NCBI GenBank assembly: GCA_913063375.1
Contig: CAJXXR010000026.1
Span: 1 to 34,773 of the forward strand
Direction of reading: 5' to 3'
DNA: 34,773 nt
From: an uncultured Flavobacteriales bacterium
GTDB taxonomy: Bacteria; Bacteroidota; Bacteroidia; Flavobacteriales; CAJXXR01
Shown here one piece after another: positions 15,722 to 24,670 of the stretch. Positions within the stretch are counted from its first letter, which is position 1, and each line of letters opens with the position of its first letter. The position numbers and the translations under genes were made by a program. The notes under the pieces are model-generated. The model did no database searches. It had not been told where the DNA came from and worked only from the letters and a program-made list of their open reading frames with translations.

Positions 15722-17544
15722 GCAAATTCCATTTAAAAGATAGACAATTTGTAACCTATATTATTTTCATTTTAGGTGCTGCAGTTTTGCTAGGGAAATT
15801 GATGGCTTTGCAATTGTTTTCTGGTGATTATGAGTATTTGGCAGAACGGAATGCCATGAAGAAAGAGATGGTCTACCCAGTAAGGGGAAGCATCTTCGAT
15901 CGAAATGGGGAATTGCTGGTCGCCAACCAAAGATCTTTCGATTTGATGGTAACTCCAAGAGAGGTAAAGGGCTTGGATACTGCAAAATTTTGCCAATTGG
16001 TGGATATTAGCAAAGAACGCTTTGTGAAGACCATGAAAAGGGCACAGCGATATAGTCGACGTCTTCCTTCCATTCTTATTAAGGATTTGAAAAAGGCACA
16101 AGGAATTTCTTTGATGGAACAAATGCATCAATATCCAGGCTTTTATTTACAAGAACGAACAGCAAGAGAATATCCAATTCCTGCTGGTGCAAATGTTTTC
16201 GGTTATATCAGCCAAATTCCACGATTCTTAATGGAAAAGGATCCCTACTACCTTCCCAATGATAATATTGGAAGAACAGGTGTGGAGAAAAGTTATGAAG
16301 AAGTACTGCGTGGGACCCGAGGAAAGAAATATATACTAAGGGATGTTCACAATAGAACCAAAGGTTCTTTTCAAGCTGGTGCAATGGATGTTCCAGCAAT
16401 ACCAGGTGAAGATTTGACCATTACCATCGATATGAAGTTACAGGCCTATGCTGAAAAACTCATGATAAATAAAATAGGTAGTGTGGTAGCTATCGACCCG
16501 AGTACTGGGGAGATTTTGTCTATGGTAACTAGTCCGGGCTTCGACCCAAACATGTTGGTTGGTAGAGATCGATCCAAAAACTATAACTTGTTGAATGAAG
16601 ACCCTGCAAAGCCACTTTTCGATAGAGCACTTCAAGGGCAGTACCCTCCAGGTTCCACCTTTAAATTGATAAATGCATTGATAGGACTCCAAGAGGGTGT
16701 TATCAGTACAAATACTAGTTTCAAATGTAATAATGGTTGGTATTTTAGTCCAAAGCTAAAAGTTGGCTGCCATGCACATCAATCTCCTTTAGATCTTAGA
16801 AATGCAATAGCACAAAGTTGTAATGCCTATTTCTGCTACGAATACAGACGTATTTTGGAGAAAAGTAATGATATCGAGTTAGATTATCAGACCTGGTATG
16901 ACCATGTGCGGAGTTTCGGATTGGGGAATTACCTCAACAATGATTTATATGTTGGTAAAAGGGGATTGGTTCCTTCTATAAAATACAACGATGCTAGGAT
17001 GCCATTTAGATGGCGGGCTCCTACTTTGATATCGCTTGCTATAGGGCAAGATGCCTTATTGGCTACGCCAATTCAAATGGCTAATATGTGTGCAGCCATT
17101 GCAAATAGAGGGTATTATTATACGCCACATATCTTGAAGTCCACAAGTGGAAGCTTCGAGGCGGATTCTACTTTTAGTGAACGAAAATATACAAGTATCG
17201 ATAAAAAGCATTTTGGTCCTATCATAGATGGAATGCAGATGGTTGTTGAGAATAAAAAGGGGACTGCCAAAAATGCTCGAATCAAAGGGATAGAAGTTTG
17301 TGGTAAGACGGGTACAGCAGAGAATCCTCATGGGAAAGATCATTCTATTTTTATTGCATTTGCTCCAAAAGACAATCCAAAAATTGCCATAGCGGTATAT
17401 GTAGAAAATGCAGGTTGGGGTTCCTCTTACGGTTCTCCTATTGCAAGCTTAATGATTGAGCAATATCTGAATGATACTATCTCACGTCCACAGTTGGAAG
17501 CGAGAATGATAAATGCTAATTTATTAGAGGATGGGACGGACTAA
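15718..17544 (+). CDS. mrdA: Penicillin-binding protein 2 (peptidoglycan transpeptidase)
   Basis: This 608-residue class B transpeptidase of the elongation complex works with RodA to cross-link peptidoglycan. One N-terminal membrane helix (about 12-32) is followed by the dimerisation domain (VYPVRGSIFDRNGELLVANQ). The transpeptidase domain shows S313TFK316, S367CN369 and K530TG532 (KTGTAENPHG), so all catalytic motifs are present. The start is GTG at 15718, overlapping the mreD stop. The 3' end overlaps rodA by 14 bases. It is a beta-lactam target. Confidence 0.96.
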   Translation: MSKFHLKDRQFVTYIIFILGAAVLLGKLMALQLFSGDYEYLAERNAMKKEMVYPVRGSIFDRNGELLVANQRSFDLMVTPREVKGLDTAKFCQLVDISKERFVKTMKRAQRYSRRLPSILIKDLKKAQGISLMEQMHQYPGFYLQERTAREYPIPAGANVFGYISQIPRFLMEKDPYYLPNDNIGRTGVEKSYEEVLRGTRGKKYILRDVHNRTKGSFQAGAMDVPAIPGEDLTITIDMKLQAYAEKLMINKIGSVVAIDPSTGEILSMVTSPGFDPNMLVGRDRSKNYNLLNEDPAKPLFDRALQGQYPPGSTFKLINALIGLQEGVISTNTSFKCNNGWYFSPKLKVGCHAHQSPLDLRNAIAQSCNAYFCYEYRRILEKSNDIELDYQTWYDHVRSFGLGNYLNNDLYVGKRGLVPSIKYNDARMPFRWRAPTLISLAIGQDALLATPIQMANMCAAIANRGYYYTPHILKSTSGSFEADSTFSERKYTSIDKKHFGPIIDGMQMVVENKKGTAKNARIKGIEVCGKTGTAENPHGKDHSIFIAFAPKDNPKIAIAVYVENAGWGSSYGSPIASLMIEQYLNDTISRPQLEARMINANLLEDGTD

Positions 17545-18796
17545 AGGCTTATTTGAGCATATCGATTGGGTATTGGTTGGACTATACTTTCTATTAGTGT
17601 TGCTAGGATGGATGAGTATTTATGCGAACACCTATCAACCTGATAATAGCAATATCTTTGATATGACGCAGGAGCATGGGAAGCAATTGTTGTGGATCGG
17701 AAGTTCTGTAGTCCTCATCTTATTTATCTTGATGATGACCGGTAAAATGTTTTCCACCTATAGTCTATTGATTTATGGGGGGGCTATGCTTTCTCTGGTT
17801 TTGGTTTTGATAATAGGCAAGCAAGTAGGGGGTGCGCGGTCCTGGTTTGGCTTAGGGTCCTTTAGTATTCAGCCTTCCGAATTTGCGAAATTTGCCACCT
17901 TATTGGCGCTAGGATCTTTCCTTAGCGTACCTCAATTGGATCTAAAAAAGATAAAAAATCAATTGGTTGTTGGAATCATTATAGGTATTCCAGCATTCCT
18001 AATTTTATTACAGCCTGATGCGGGTTCGGCAATTGTGTATTGCTCCTTAATATTTGCTTTACATAGGGAGGGCTTACCATCTTCTTATCTAGTAATAGGT
18101 TTTTCATCGATCGTTTTATTTTTACTTGCCCTGTTATTTCCTTTTACAATAGTGGCCTCGGTTATTGTGGGGGTATGTGTCTTGGGTTTCCTGTTATCTA
18201 ATAAGCGAAAGCGTAAAAAAGTATGGTATTATTATCCCTTGACTGCTGTGGTTTCAATGGCCTATTCTATAAGTGTTGACTTTATTTATTCTAATATTCT
18301 AAAGACGCACCAGAGAAATAGAATAGACATTATTCTTGGGAAAATTGAGGACATAAAAGATATTGGATGGAATTTATACCAATCTAAGATAGCTATTGGG
18401 TCTGGAGGATTTTCGGGAAAAGGATATCTGGAAGGGACACAAACAAAACTCAATTATGTTCCTGAGCAAAGCACCGATTTTATTTTCTGTACCGTCGGTG
18501 AGGAATGGGGATTTCTTGGAAGTCTAGTGGTGATAGGTTTATTTCTAGCGCTGATTATGCGATTAATATTTATTGCAGAAAGGCAGCGTTCTATATTTTC
18601 AAGAGTATATGGATATGGCGTAGCTGGGATTATTTTTATCCACTTCTTTATCAATATAGGAATGGCCATTGGTATAGTTCCTGTTATAGGAATTCCATTA
18701 CCCTTCTTTAGTTATGGAGGTTCTTCACTTTGGGGCTTTACGGTACTATTGTTTATATTTATACAATTGGACTCCTATAGAAAAGATATATTATAG
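17531..18796 (+). CDS. rodA: RodA, SEDS-family peptidoglycan glycosyltransferase
   Basis: This 421-residue polytopic protein polymerises lipid II in the elongation complex. SEDS signatures include GGARSWFGLGSFSIQPSEFAK, LLQPDAGSAIVY, the extracytoplasmic loop ending with GYLEGTQTKLNYVPEQSTDFIF, VGEEWGFLGS and the final PFFSYGGSS. The ATG at 17531 lies within the mrdA 3' end after TTAGAGG. An extra segment in the middle (about residues 215-270, KRKRKKVWYYY and following) lengthens the protein relative to typical RodA of about 370 residues. The stop codon TAG is followed immediately by the next gene's ATG. Confidence 0.95.
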   Translation: MGRTKGLFEHIDWVLVGLYFLLVLLGWMSIYANTYQPDNSNIFDMTQEHGKQLLWIGSSVVLILFILMMTGKMFSTYSLLIYGGAMLSLVLVLIIGKQVGGARSWFGLGSFSIQPSEFAKFATLLALGSFLSVPQLDLKKIKNQLVVGIIIGIPAFLILLQPDAGSAIVYCSLIFALHREGLPSSYLVIGFSSIVLFLLALLFPFTIVASVIVGVCVLGFLLSNKRKRKKVWYYYPLTAVVSMAYSISVDFIYSNILKTHQRNRIDIILGKIEDIKDIGWNLYQSKIAIGSGGFSGKGYLEGTQTKLNYVPEQSTDFIFCTVGEEWGFLGSLVVIGLFLALIMRLIFIAERQRSIFSRVYGYGVAGIIFIHFFINIGMAIGIVPVIGIPLPFFSYGGSSLWGFTVLLFIFIQLDSYRKDIL

Positions 18797-20446
18797 ATGC
18801 AGATGGAAGAACCTAGAGACTGGCTTCAGGTAAAAAAGTTTTCAATTGAACTAGCAGATAGTAAAAAGTCCTTGGTTCGGGAGCTAACTTTTGATATCCA
18901 TAGGAGCGAGTTTGTGGCTATGGTTGGAGAGTCTGGATCTGGAAAGAGTATCACAGCTATGAGTCTTGTGCACCTTATTCCGTCAACATTCAAGCTGACT
19001 GGAGAGATTTTGTTTCAAGGTGAAAACGTATTGGATTGGCCAGCAGAGAAATTCAGGGAAATAAGAGCAAGTAAAATGGCCCTTATATTTCAAAATCCGA
19101 TGCATTGTTTGAATCCCGTATATACCTGTGGATGGCAAATAGAAGAAGTACTTAAGGAGAATACGAATCTATCCAGAGGAAAAAGAAAAATACGCTGTGA
19201 GGAGTTGTTGGGTCAGGTTAGAATTCAGGATGTTGACAAAACGTTGAAATCCTACCCGCATGAACTATCGGGAGGGCAAAAGCAACGTATTATGATTGCT
19301 ATGGCCCTGGCTTCAGAGCCAGAAATGCTGATTGCTGATGAACCTACTACAGCCCTTGATGTCTTGGTTCAGAAAGAGATCTTAGATCTTGTAAAAGAAA
19401 TTCAAAAGGCACATAATCTCACCGTGCTATTTATTACTCATGATCTAAATGTTGCGGTTAATTATGCCGATCGAATCCTTGTAATGAAAAATGGGGAATT
19501 GGTGGAGACAGGAACGGCACATGAGATATTCCATGCCGCAAAACATCCCTATACGCAGGGCTTGGTGAATTGTAAGCCTAATACTGAAAAATATATCCGA
19601 CCACTGCCAACGGTAGAATTATTTGAAAGTACCGCGAAAGATAAATGGGCTGAATTGAGCTTGGGAAAAGAAAAAGTAGAATGGAAAGGGACCACGCCTT
19701 TATTGACTGTTCGCGATTTAAATTTTTCCTATAATAATTCAGATACTCCTGTATTAAAAGGCTTAGATTTTGAGCTTTTTGAAGGAGAAACATTGGGATT
19801 GGTAGGCGCTTCTGGTTGTGGGAAAAGCACATTGGGAAACTGTCTGATGTTATTTGAGAAAACCGTAGGTGGTTCGGTAGAATACAAGGACGAAAATATC
19901 CTTAATTTTTCCAAATCAAAAAAACGAGATTATCGCAAGACTGTTCAGATGGTGTTCCAAGACCCGTATGGTGCAATGCATAATAAGCAGAAGATTGGAG
20001 CACATTTGATGGAAATTCAAAAAGTCCATTTTCCGAAAAGATCAAAGGCTGAAAGAGCGTTGAGGAGTTTGGAGCTTTTGGATATGGTAGGGCTAAGTCG
20101 GGATTATTTTGATTCAAAACCCAATGAATTATCCGGTGGACAGCGCCAAAGAGTTTGTATTGCCCGCTCGCTTGCCTTAGAGCCAAAAGTGCTTATTTTC
20201 GATGAGTCGGTTGCGGCCCTAGATGTTTCTGTTCAAGCGCGTATATTAAACTTATTGAATGACCTCAAAGAAGCACTCTCTTTGACGTATATATTTATCT
20301 CACACGATTTAGCAGTAGTACATTATATCTCCGATAGAATTCTAGTCCTTAAGGATGGTGAAATTGAAGAGTTGGGCGCTGCAAGTGAGGTCTATTCCCA
20401 TCCAAAATCCGACTATACTAGATTGCTACTTGAAAGTAGTTTCTAG
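18797..20446 (+). CDS. Fused double-ATPase ABC transporter protein (OppD-OppF/YejF type)
   Basis: This 549-residue protein holds two complete ABC ATPase domains of the peptide/nickel transporter class. Domain 1 (about 10-265) has Walker A GESGSGKS (44-51), signature LSGGQKQR and Walker B MLIADEPT. Domain 2 (about 300-545) has Walker A GASGCGKST, signature LSGGQRQR and Walker B VLIFDESVAALD. Each domain keeps its own switch His (ITHDL and ISHDL). Such fusions normally energise a peptide permease, but no permease or binding protein is in this window. The ATG directly abuts the rodA stop, so it is translated with the shape operon. Its stop overlaps the convergent MFS stop. Confidence 0.93.
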   Translation: MQMEEPRDWLQVKKFSIELADSKKSLVRELTFDIHRSEFVAMVGESGSGKSITAMSLVHLIPSTFKLTGEILFQGENVLDWPAEKFREIRASKMALIFQNPMHCLNPVYTCGWQIEEVLKENTNLSRGKRKIRCEELLGQVRIQDVDKTLKSYPHELSGGQKQRIMIAMALASEPEMLIADEPTTALDVLVQKEILDLVKEIQKAHNLTVLFITHDLNVAVNYADRILVMKNGELVETGTAHEIFHAAKHPYTQGLVNCKPNTEKYIRPLPTVELFESTAKDKWAELSLGKEKVEWKGTTPLLTVRDLNFSYNNSDTPVLKGLDFELFEGETLGLVGASGCGKSTLGNCLMLFEKTVGGSVEYKDENILNFSKSKKRDYRKTVQMVFQDPYGAMHNKQKIGAHLMEIQKVHFPKRSKAERALRSLELLDMVGLSRDYFDSKPNELSGGQRQRVCIARSLALEPKVLIFDESVAALDVSVQARILNLLNDLKEALSLTYIFISHDLAVVHYISDRILVLKDGEIEELGAASEVYSHPKSDYTRLLLESSF

Positions 20447-21636
20447 ATTATTTTCTTTCGCAAAGAAATAAAGAGGATAGAAGAAACAATCAAAAGTCCA
20501 GCTGTCATTGCCCATAACACATGGAAGGAGTAGTTCTCTGCTATCCAAAATCCCGCTCCAGGAGCTATTATATGTGCTAGAGAAAAGGACATGGCATAGG
20601 CGCCCATATATTTCCCTGCATTGTATTTTCCACTTCTCTTTAAGGCAGAGGTATTGGCAAAAGGAAAGTTAAAGATCTCTCCAAAGCTTATTAATATGAC
20701 CGAAATAATAGGGAGAATAGCCCAACTGGATAAGCTATAAACACCATAGGCAGCTGCAAATAGTAATGCACCTAAGGAAACCATTTTTAAGGAAGAAACT
20801 TTATTTTCTATTTTGAACAATAATGGGACTTCAATAAGTACTACCAAAATACAGTTTAGCGCTAGTAACAATCCAATATGATCTTCGGAAAGGTTAAAGT
20901 AATTTTTCCAGAAGATGGGTTGTGTATAAAAGAGCTGCATGAAACCTATTGAGCTCATCAATACAGCCAATAAAAACACCATAAAATAGACGTCTTGAAA
21001 AGGGCCTTTTTCTTTGAGCGTACTGCTTGGTTTTTCTATAGTAACAGTTTTCCCTTTTGGAGATAGGAAATAAAAGAATACGAGTGAAGCAAGCATACAG
21101 GTGATACCGTCTACCACAAAAAGGACATCATATCCTGAATAGAGTACAAGTACACCACCAACAGCAGGACCTATAGCGTAGCCTAAGTTGATAGCAAGCC
21201 TGTTGAGACCAATTGACCGTGTTAGATTTTCTGGTTTCGAATAAGCGGAGACGCTGGCCATATTTGCGGGACGAAAGATGTCTGCAATAGCGCTGGTGGT
21301 CATGATCATAAAACACAGTCCATAGAAAGTGTCTACAGTGAGTAAGAGTATAAACATGAAAGAGGCTAGGAATAAGCTCCAGAATTGTGTTTTAAAATAA
21401 CCAATCTTATCGGCCAACCATCCCCCAGTTCTTGTACCTATTAAAGAGCCAATACCATAAAAGCTTAAAATGCTACCCGTGTCCTTCAGGCTAAAGGATA
21501 AATTATCCATTAGGTAGAGAGAAAGAAAAGGTAGTACCATGGCGCCTGCTCTGTTGATTAGAGAGACGGCCGAAAGGATCCAAATTTCTTTGGATAATCC
21601 CTTATAGGCATTCATATAAAAGCGTAAGAATTTCAT
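20443..21636 (-). CDS. Major facilitator superfamily transporter
   Basis: This 397-residue protein has about twelve membrane helices and the fold of MFS drug or metabolite efflux carriers. The loop 2-3 motif reads GSLIGTRTGGWLADKIG, close to the MFS signature GxxxDRxGRR. SRPxxM-like elements appear in the N-terminal half (IFRPANMASVSAYS). The central loop near 195-210 is hydrophilic. The substrate cannot be told from sequence. ATG at 21636, with a candidate promoter at 21653-21687. The stop overlaps the ABC gene stop by the palindrome CTAG, leaving no space for a terminator between these convergent genes. Confidence 0.9.
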   Translation of the reverse strand: MKFLRFYMNAYKGLSKEIWILSAVSLINRAGAMVLPFLSLYLMDNLSFSLKDTGSILSFYGIGSLIGTRTGGWLADKIGYFKTQFWSLFLASFMFILLLTVDTFYGLCFMIMTTSAIADIFRPANMASVSAYSKPENLTRSIGLNRLAINLGYAIGPAVGGVLVLYSGYDVLFVVDGITCMLASLVFFYFLSPKGKTVTIEKPSSTLKEKGPFQDVYFMVFLLAVLMSSIGFMQLFYTQPIFWKNYFNLSEDHIGLLLALNCILVVLIEVPLLFKIENKVSSLKMVSLGALLFAAAYGVYSLSSWAILPIISVILISFGEIFNFPFANTSALKRSGKYNAGKYMGAYAMSFSLAHIIAPGAGFWIAENYSFHVLWAMTAGLLIVSSILFISLRKKII

Positions 21637-21652
21637 TACTGAGGGTTTGAAT

Positions 21653-21687
21653 CAAAATTAGAGATACAAAAATTGAGATGGCTCAAA
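21653..21687 (-). promoter_or_regulatory. Candidate promoter of the MFS gene
   Basis: The minus strand carries TTTG (21684-21687), 23 bases, then TAATTTTG (21653-21660). This fits TTTG-N19-23-TAnnTTTG, 17 bases before the ATG. Confidence 0.45.
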
Positions 21688-21832
21688 ACTTGATCAGATT
21701 ACTTGATGATTAGATTGGTTTTATAAATGCTTGCGGTCTTTTTTTATAAAAACCTCTTGATTTGAAGCTGACTAAGGGCAATTAATTTGATAAAAAAAAC
21801 GCTTATTCTTAATTAAATTAAATCTAAATAAG

Positions 21833-21840
21833 TAAATTTG
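21833..21840 (+). promoter_or_regulatory. Candidate -7 element before the small Cys/Lys-rich gene
   Basis: TAAATTTG matches TAnnTTTG exactly, 18 bases before the GTG start. This predicts a very short leader. Confidence 0.4.
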
Positions 21841-21857
21841 CAGTAAATATTCACATC

Positions 21858-22040
21858 GTGGAAAAGCATTTACCATCTATCGACTTACTAAGCCAGTGTC
21901 TAACTGAAGAACTTCTTTTGAGTAAAAAGAAGAAGAAAGACAATTGCTGTAAGAAATATAAAAAGAAAGGAAAGACTTGTAAAAAGTGTCCTAGATCGAT
22001 GGGTATGTGCTCTTATTCCACAAATACAGCGGTAAATTAA
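21858..22040 (+). CDS. Small Cys/Lys-rich protein, unknown function
   Basis: This 60-residue frame starts with GTG (no ATG is available) just after an exact TAnnTTTG box. Residues 1-22 are ordinary and leucine-rich. Then comes a lysine run (22-27) followed by DNCCKKYKKKGKTCKKCPR, with five Cys in 18 residues, and a last Cys near 51. The CC...C..C spacing suggests metal binding or a disulphide knot with strong nucleic-acid or membrane affinity. Similar short CCKKYKKKGKxCKxCP peptides occur elsewhere in Bacteroidota (from memory). The biased composition and promoter context support a real gene. Confidence 0.6.
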   Translation: MEKHLPSIDLLSQCLTEELLLSKKKKKDNCCKKYKKKGKTCKKCPRSMGMCSYSTNTAVN

Positions 22041-22169
22041 TCCCCTAATTTATACAATTATCCTTTTCTATAGAATGGGTCTGTTTTGACTTGTTTCTTT
22101 TTCTAATTCTTATGCTTTTTTCTTCACTAGAAGAATTCAATCTTAATAGTGAAATTCAGATTTTATCTC

Positions 22170-22200
22170 TTCGTAAATCCAATGCTGAGTAGTATATTTG
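22170..22200 (+). promoter_or_regulatory. Candidate promoter of the threonine dehydrogenase operon
   Basis: TTCG (22170-22173), a 19-base spacer and TATATTTG (22193-22200) are close to TTTG-N19-TAnnTTTG. The gene ATG is 20 bases downstream. Confidence 0.5.
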
Positions 22201-22220
22201 TATGTTGATAAAAGCATACT

Positions 22221-23183
22221 ATGAGTAGCAAGGAAGTTATATTAGTAATTGGTGCTGCAGGTCAGATTGGTACCGATTTAGTTATAGAATTAAGAAAGCG
22301 ATATGGCGATAGCCAAGTTGTTGCTTCTGACATTCGAGATGCCTCTGAAGAAATCATGGAAGGCGGACCATTCGTTCATTTAGATATAATGGATGAATTA
22401 AAGCTAAACCAGATCGTTAAGGAATTTGGTGTAACTCAGGTTTACCTGCTTGCTGCAATACTTTCAGCAACAGCAGAAAGAAATATTGAGTTAGGATGGC
22501 GTCTTAATATGCGTAGTTTATCGCATGTGTTAGACTTGGGTAGATTCAAGAAGGTAAAGAAAATATATTGGCCTAGTTCAATAGCGGTTTTCGGACCTAC
22601 AACTCCATCCATAAATACGCCACAACTGACGATTACTGAACCAAACACGGTATATGGAATAAGTAAGTTGGCAGGTGAACGCTGGTGTGAATATTACAAC
22701 AGTAAGTTTGGTGTAGACGTACGTAGTATTCGTTACCCTGGATTGGTTGGATGGACGGCACCTCCCGGTGGTGGTACTACCGATTATGCGGTGAGTATTT
22801 TCCATGAAGCAATTAAGTATAGTTCTTACGAATGTTTCCTTTCTGAAGAAACAACTTTGCCAATGATGTATATGCCAGATGCTATTAAAGCAACCTTGGA
22901 TATCATGGAAGCTCCAGCAGAGCAGGTAAAGATTAGATCTTCATACAATGTTGGAGGAATAAGCTTCAATCCAAAGCAATTAACGGAAGAGATAAAACGT
23001 CACATACCAGATTTTACTATTTCGTATAAGACAGATTATAGACAACAGATAGCAGATAGCTGGCCAGCATCAATGGATGATAGTGCAGCACGTGCAGACT
23101 GGAATTGGCAACATCAATACGGACTTACCGAAATGGTAGACGAAATGATGGTTAATTTAAAAAGAATAATTACTGTCTATTAA
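22221..23183 (+). CDS. NAD-dependent epimerase/dehydratase family, probable L-threonine 3-dehydrogenase (SDR type)
   Basis: This 320-residue extended short-chain dehydrogenase has the NAD-binding GAAGQIG (12-18) and Asp after the second strand (ASDIRD). Catalytic residues are in WPSSIAVFG and YGISK, giving the Ser-Tyr-Lys set. The segments RYPGLVGWTAPPGGGTTDYAV, CFLSEETTLPMMYMPDAIKAT and YNVGGISFNPKQL match the short-chain L-threonine 3-dehydrogenases known from Flavobacterium and Cytophaga relatives. These make 2-amino-3-oxobutyrate, which is then cleaved to glycine. ATG at 22221. The gene is 6 bases before cysS. Another sugar-nucleotide epimerase role is possible but less likely. Confidence 0.88.
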   Translation: MSSKEVILVIGAAGQIGTDLVIELRKRYGDSQVVASDIRDASEEIMEGGPFVHLDIMDELKLNQIVKEFGVTQVYLLAAILSATAERNIELGWRLNMRSLSHVLDLGRFKKVKKIYWPSSIAVFGPTTPSINTPQLTITEPNTVYGISKLAGERWCEYYNSKFGVDVRSIRYPGLVGWTAPPGGGTTDYAVSIFHEAIKYSSYECFLSEETTLPMMYMPDAIKATLDIMEAPAEQVKIRSSYNVGGISFNPKQLTEEIKRHIPDFTISYKTDYRQQIADSWPASMDDSAARADWNWQHQYGLTEMVDEMMVNLKRIITVY

Positions 23184-23189
23184 GACCTC

Positions 23190-24659
23190 ATGGGAGATTT
23201 AAAGATTTATAATTCATTTACTAGAGCAAAAGAAAAGTTTACACCTATAAAACCTCCGCATGTTGGTTTATATGTTTGTGGGCCTACCGTTTATTCTGAT
23301 GTACATCTAGGAAACTGTAGAACTTTCATCTCCTTTGATATGGTATATAGATACCTTAGTCATTTGGATTATAAAGTGCGCTATGTCCGTAATATTACGG
23401 ATGCAGGGCATTTGGAAAATGATGCAGATGAAGGAGAGGATAAAATTTCTAAAAAGGCAAGATTAGAGAAATTGGAGCCCATGGAGATTGTACAGAAGTA
23501 CAGTCTTTCGTTTCATAAGATCTTAGAGAAATTCAACAATATCCCTCCATCTATTGAGCCAACAGCAACGGGCCATATCGTGGAGCAGATTGATATGATT
23601 CAAGATATCATCAGTAAGGGATATGGTTATGAAGTGAACGGTTCCGTTTATTTCGATGTCGAGAAGTTCGATAAAAATATAGGTTACGGAAAATTGTCTG
23701 GAAGGCAATTGGATGATATGATCTCAGGAACAAGATCGCTAGATGGGCAATCTGAAAAGAGAAACCCGTTAGATTTTGCACTTTGGAAAAAGGCTGGACC
23801 ACAGCATATCATGCAGTGGAACTCTCCTTGGAGTAAAGGCTTTCCTGGATGGCATCTTGAATGTTCCGTAATGAGTAGTAAGTACCTAGGTGATTCCTTT
23901 GATATTCACGGAGGAGGAATGGATCTTAAGTTCCCTCATCATGAATGTGAAATCGCACAATGCCATGTAGCCCATGATAAGGATCCAGTAAAATATTGGA
24001 TGCATGGAAATATGCTTACATTGAATGGTGCAAAAATGAGTAAGTCTACAGGGAATACGCTTTTACCTGATGAATTATTTGAAGGTAATAATGAATTCTT
24101 TGATAAAGGTTTTGAACCATTTGTAGTTCGTTTCTTTATCATGCAGGCGCATTATAGAAGTACATTAGATTTCAGTAGTGATGCACTTGAAGCTTCAGAT
24201 AAGGGACTTCAGAGGTTAATTACTGCATACCATAACATGTCATCAGTAAAGGTTGCGGAGGCTTCAGAAGTAGATGTGAAAGCATTGGAAGCGAAGTGTT
24301 ACGAAGCGATGAATGATGACCTGAATACGCCGCTTACAATTTCATATTTGTTTGAAGGGGTGAAGTGGATTAATTCAGCATTGGCAGATAAGCTGAAGCT
24401 TACAGCCGTGGACCTTGTGGGTATTAAGAAGATAATTGATACCTTCCTGATAGAAATCATGGGGGTGAATTTTCTTGAGAACGGAGCAGAAGCATCCGAT
24501 AATTCTAAGGAATCTGAATTAGTTGAATTACTTATCAAGCTCAGAAAAGAGGCAAAAGAAAGTAAAAATTGGGGGCTAGCAGATAGTATCCGTAATGAAT
24601 TGTCTGAAATGCAAATCTTGTTGAAAGACGGTAAAGATGGAACTACTTGGTCTAAGTAA
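23190..24659 (+). CDS. cysS: Cysteinyl-tRNA synthetase
   Basis: This 489-residue class I synthetase charges tRNA-Cys. The N-terminal [17 protein letters not shown] holds the zinc-binding Cys and the HIGH-like motif, here [19 protein letters not shown] and [20 protein letters not shown] supply the remaining zinc ligands. AKMSKSTGN near residue 282 is the KMSKS loop. The C-terminal helical region for anticodon recognition is present, and the length is close to usual. The ATG at 23190 is 6 bases after the dehydrogenase stop. The next gene starts 11 bases after cysS. Confidence 0.97.
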   Translation: MGDLKIYNSFTRAKEKFTPIKPPHVGLYVCGPTVYSDVHLGNCRTFISFDMVYRYLSHLDYKVRYVRNITDAGHLENDADEGEDKISKKARLEKLEPMEIVQKYSLSFHKILEKFNNIPPSIEPTATGHIVEQIDMIQDIISKGYGYEVNGSVYFDVEKFDKNIGYGKLSGRQLDDMISGTRSLDGQSEKRNPLDFALWKKAGPQHIMQWNSPWSKGFPGWHLECSVMSSKYLGDSFDIHGGGMDLKFPHHECEIAQCHVAHDKDPVKYWMHGNMLTLNGAKMSKSTGNTLLPDELFEGNNEFFDKGFEPFVVRFFIMQAHYRSTLDFSSDALEASDKGLQRLITAYHNMSSVKVAEASEVDVKALEAKCYEAMNDDLNTPLTISYLFEGVKWINSALADKLKLTAVDLVGIKKIIDTFLIEIMGVNFLENGAEASDNSKESELVELLIKLRKEAKESKNWGLADSIRNELSEMQILLKDGKDGTTWSK

Positions 24660-24670
24660 TCCTACTAAAA

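Noticed and set aside
22041..22220. A structured RNA in the spacer before the threonine dehydrogenase gene
   Set aside because: Apart from the promoter-like boxes, no stable stem or known motif could be traced by eye.
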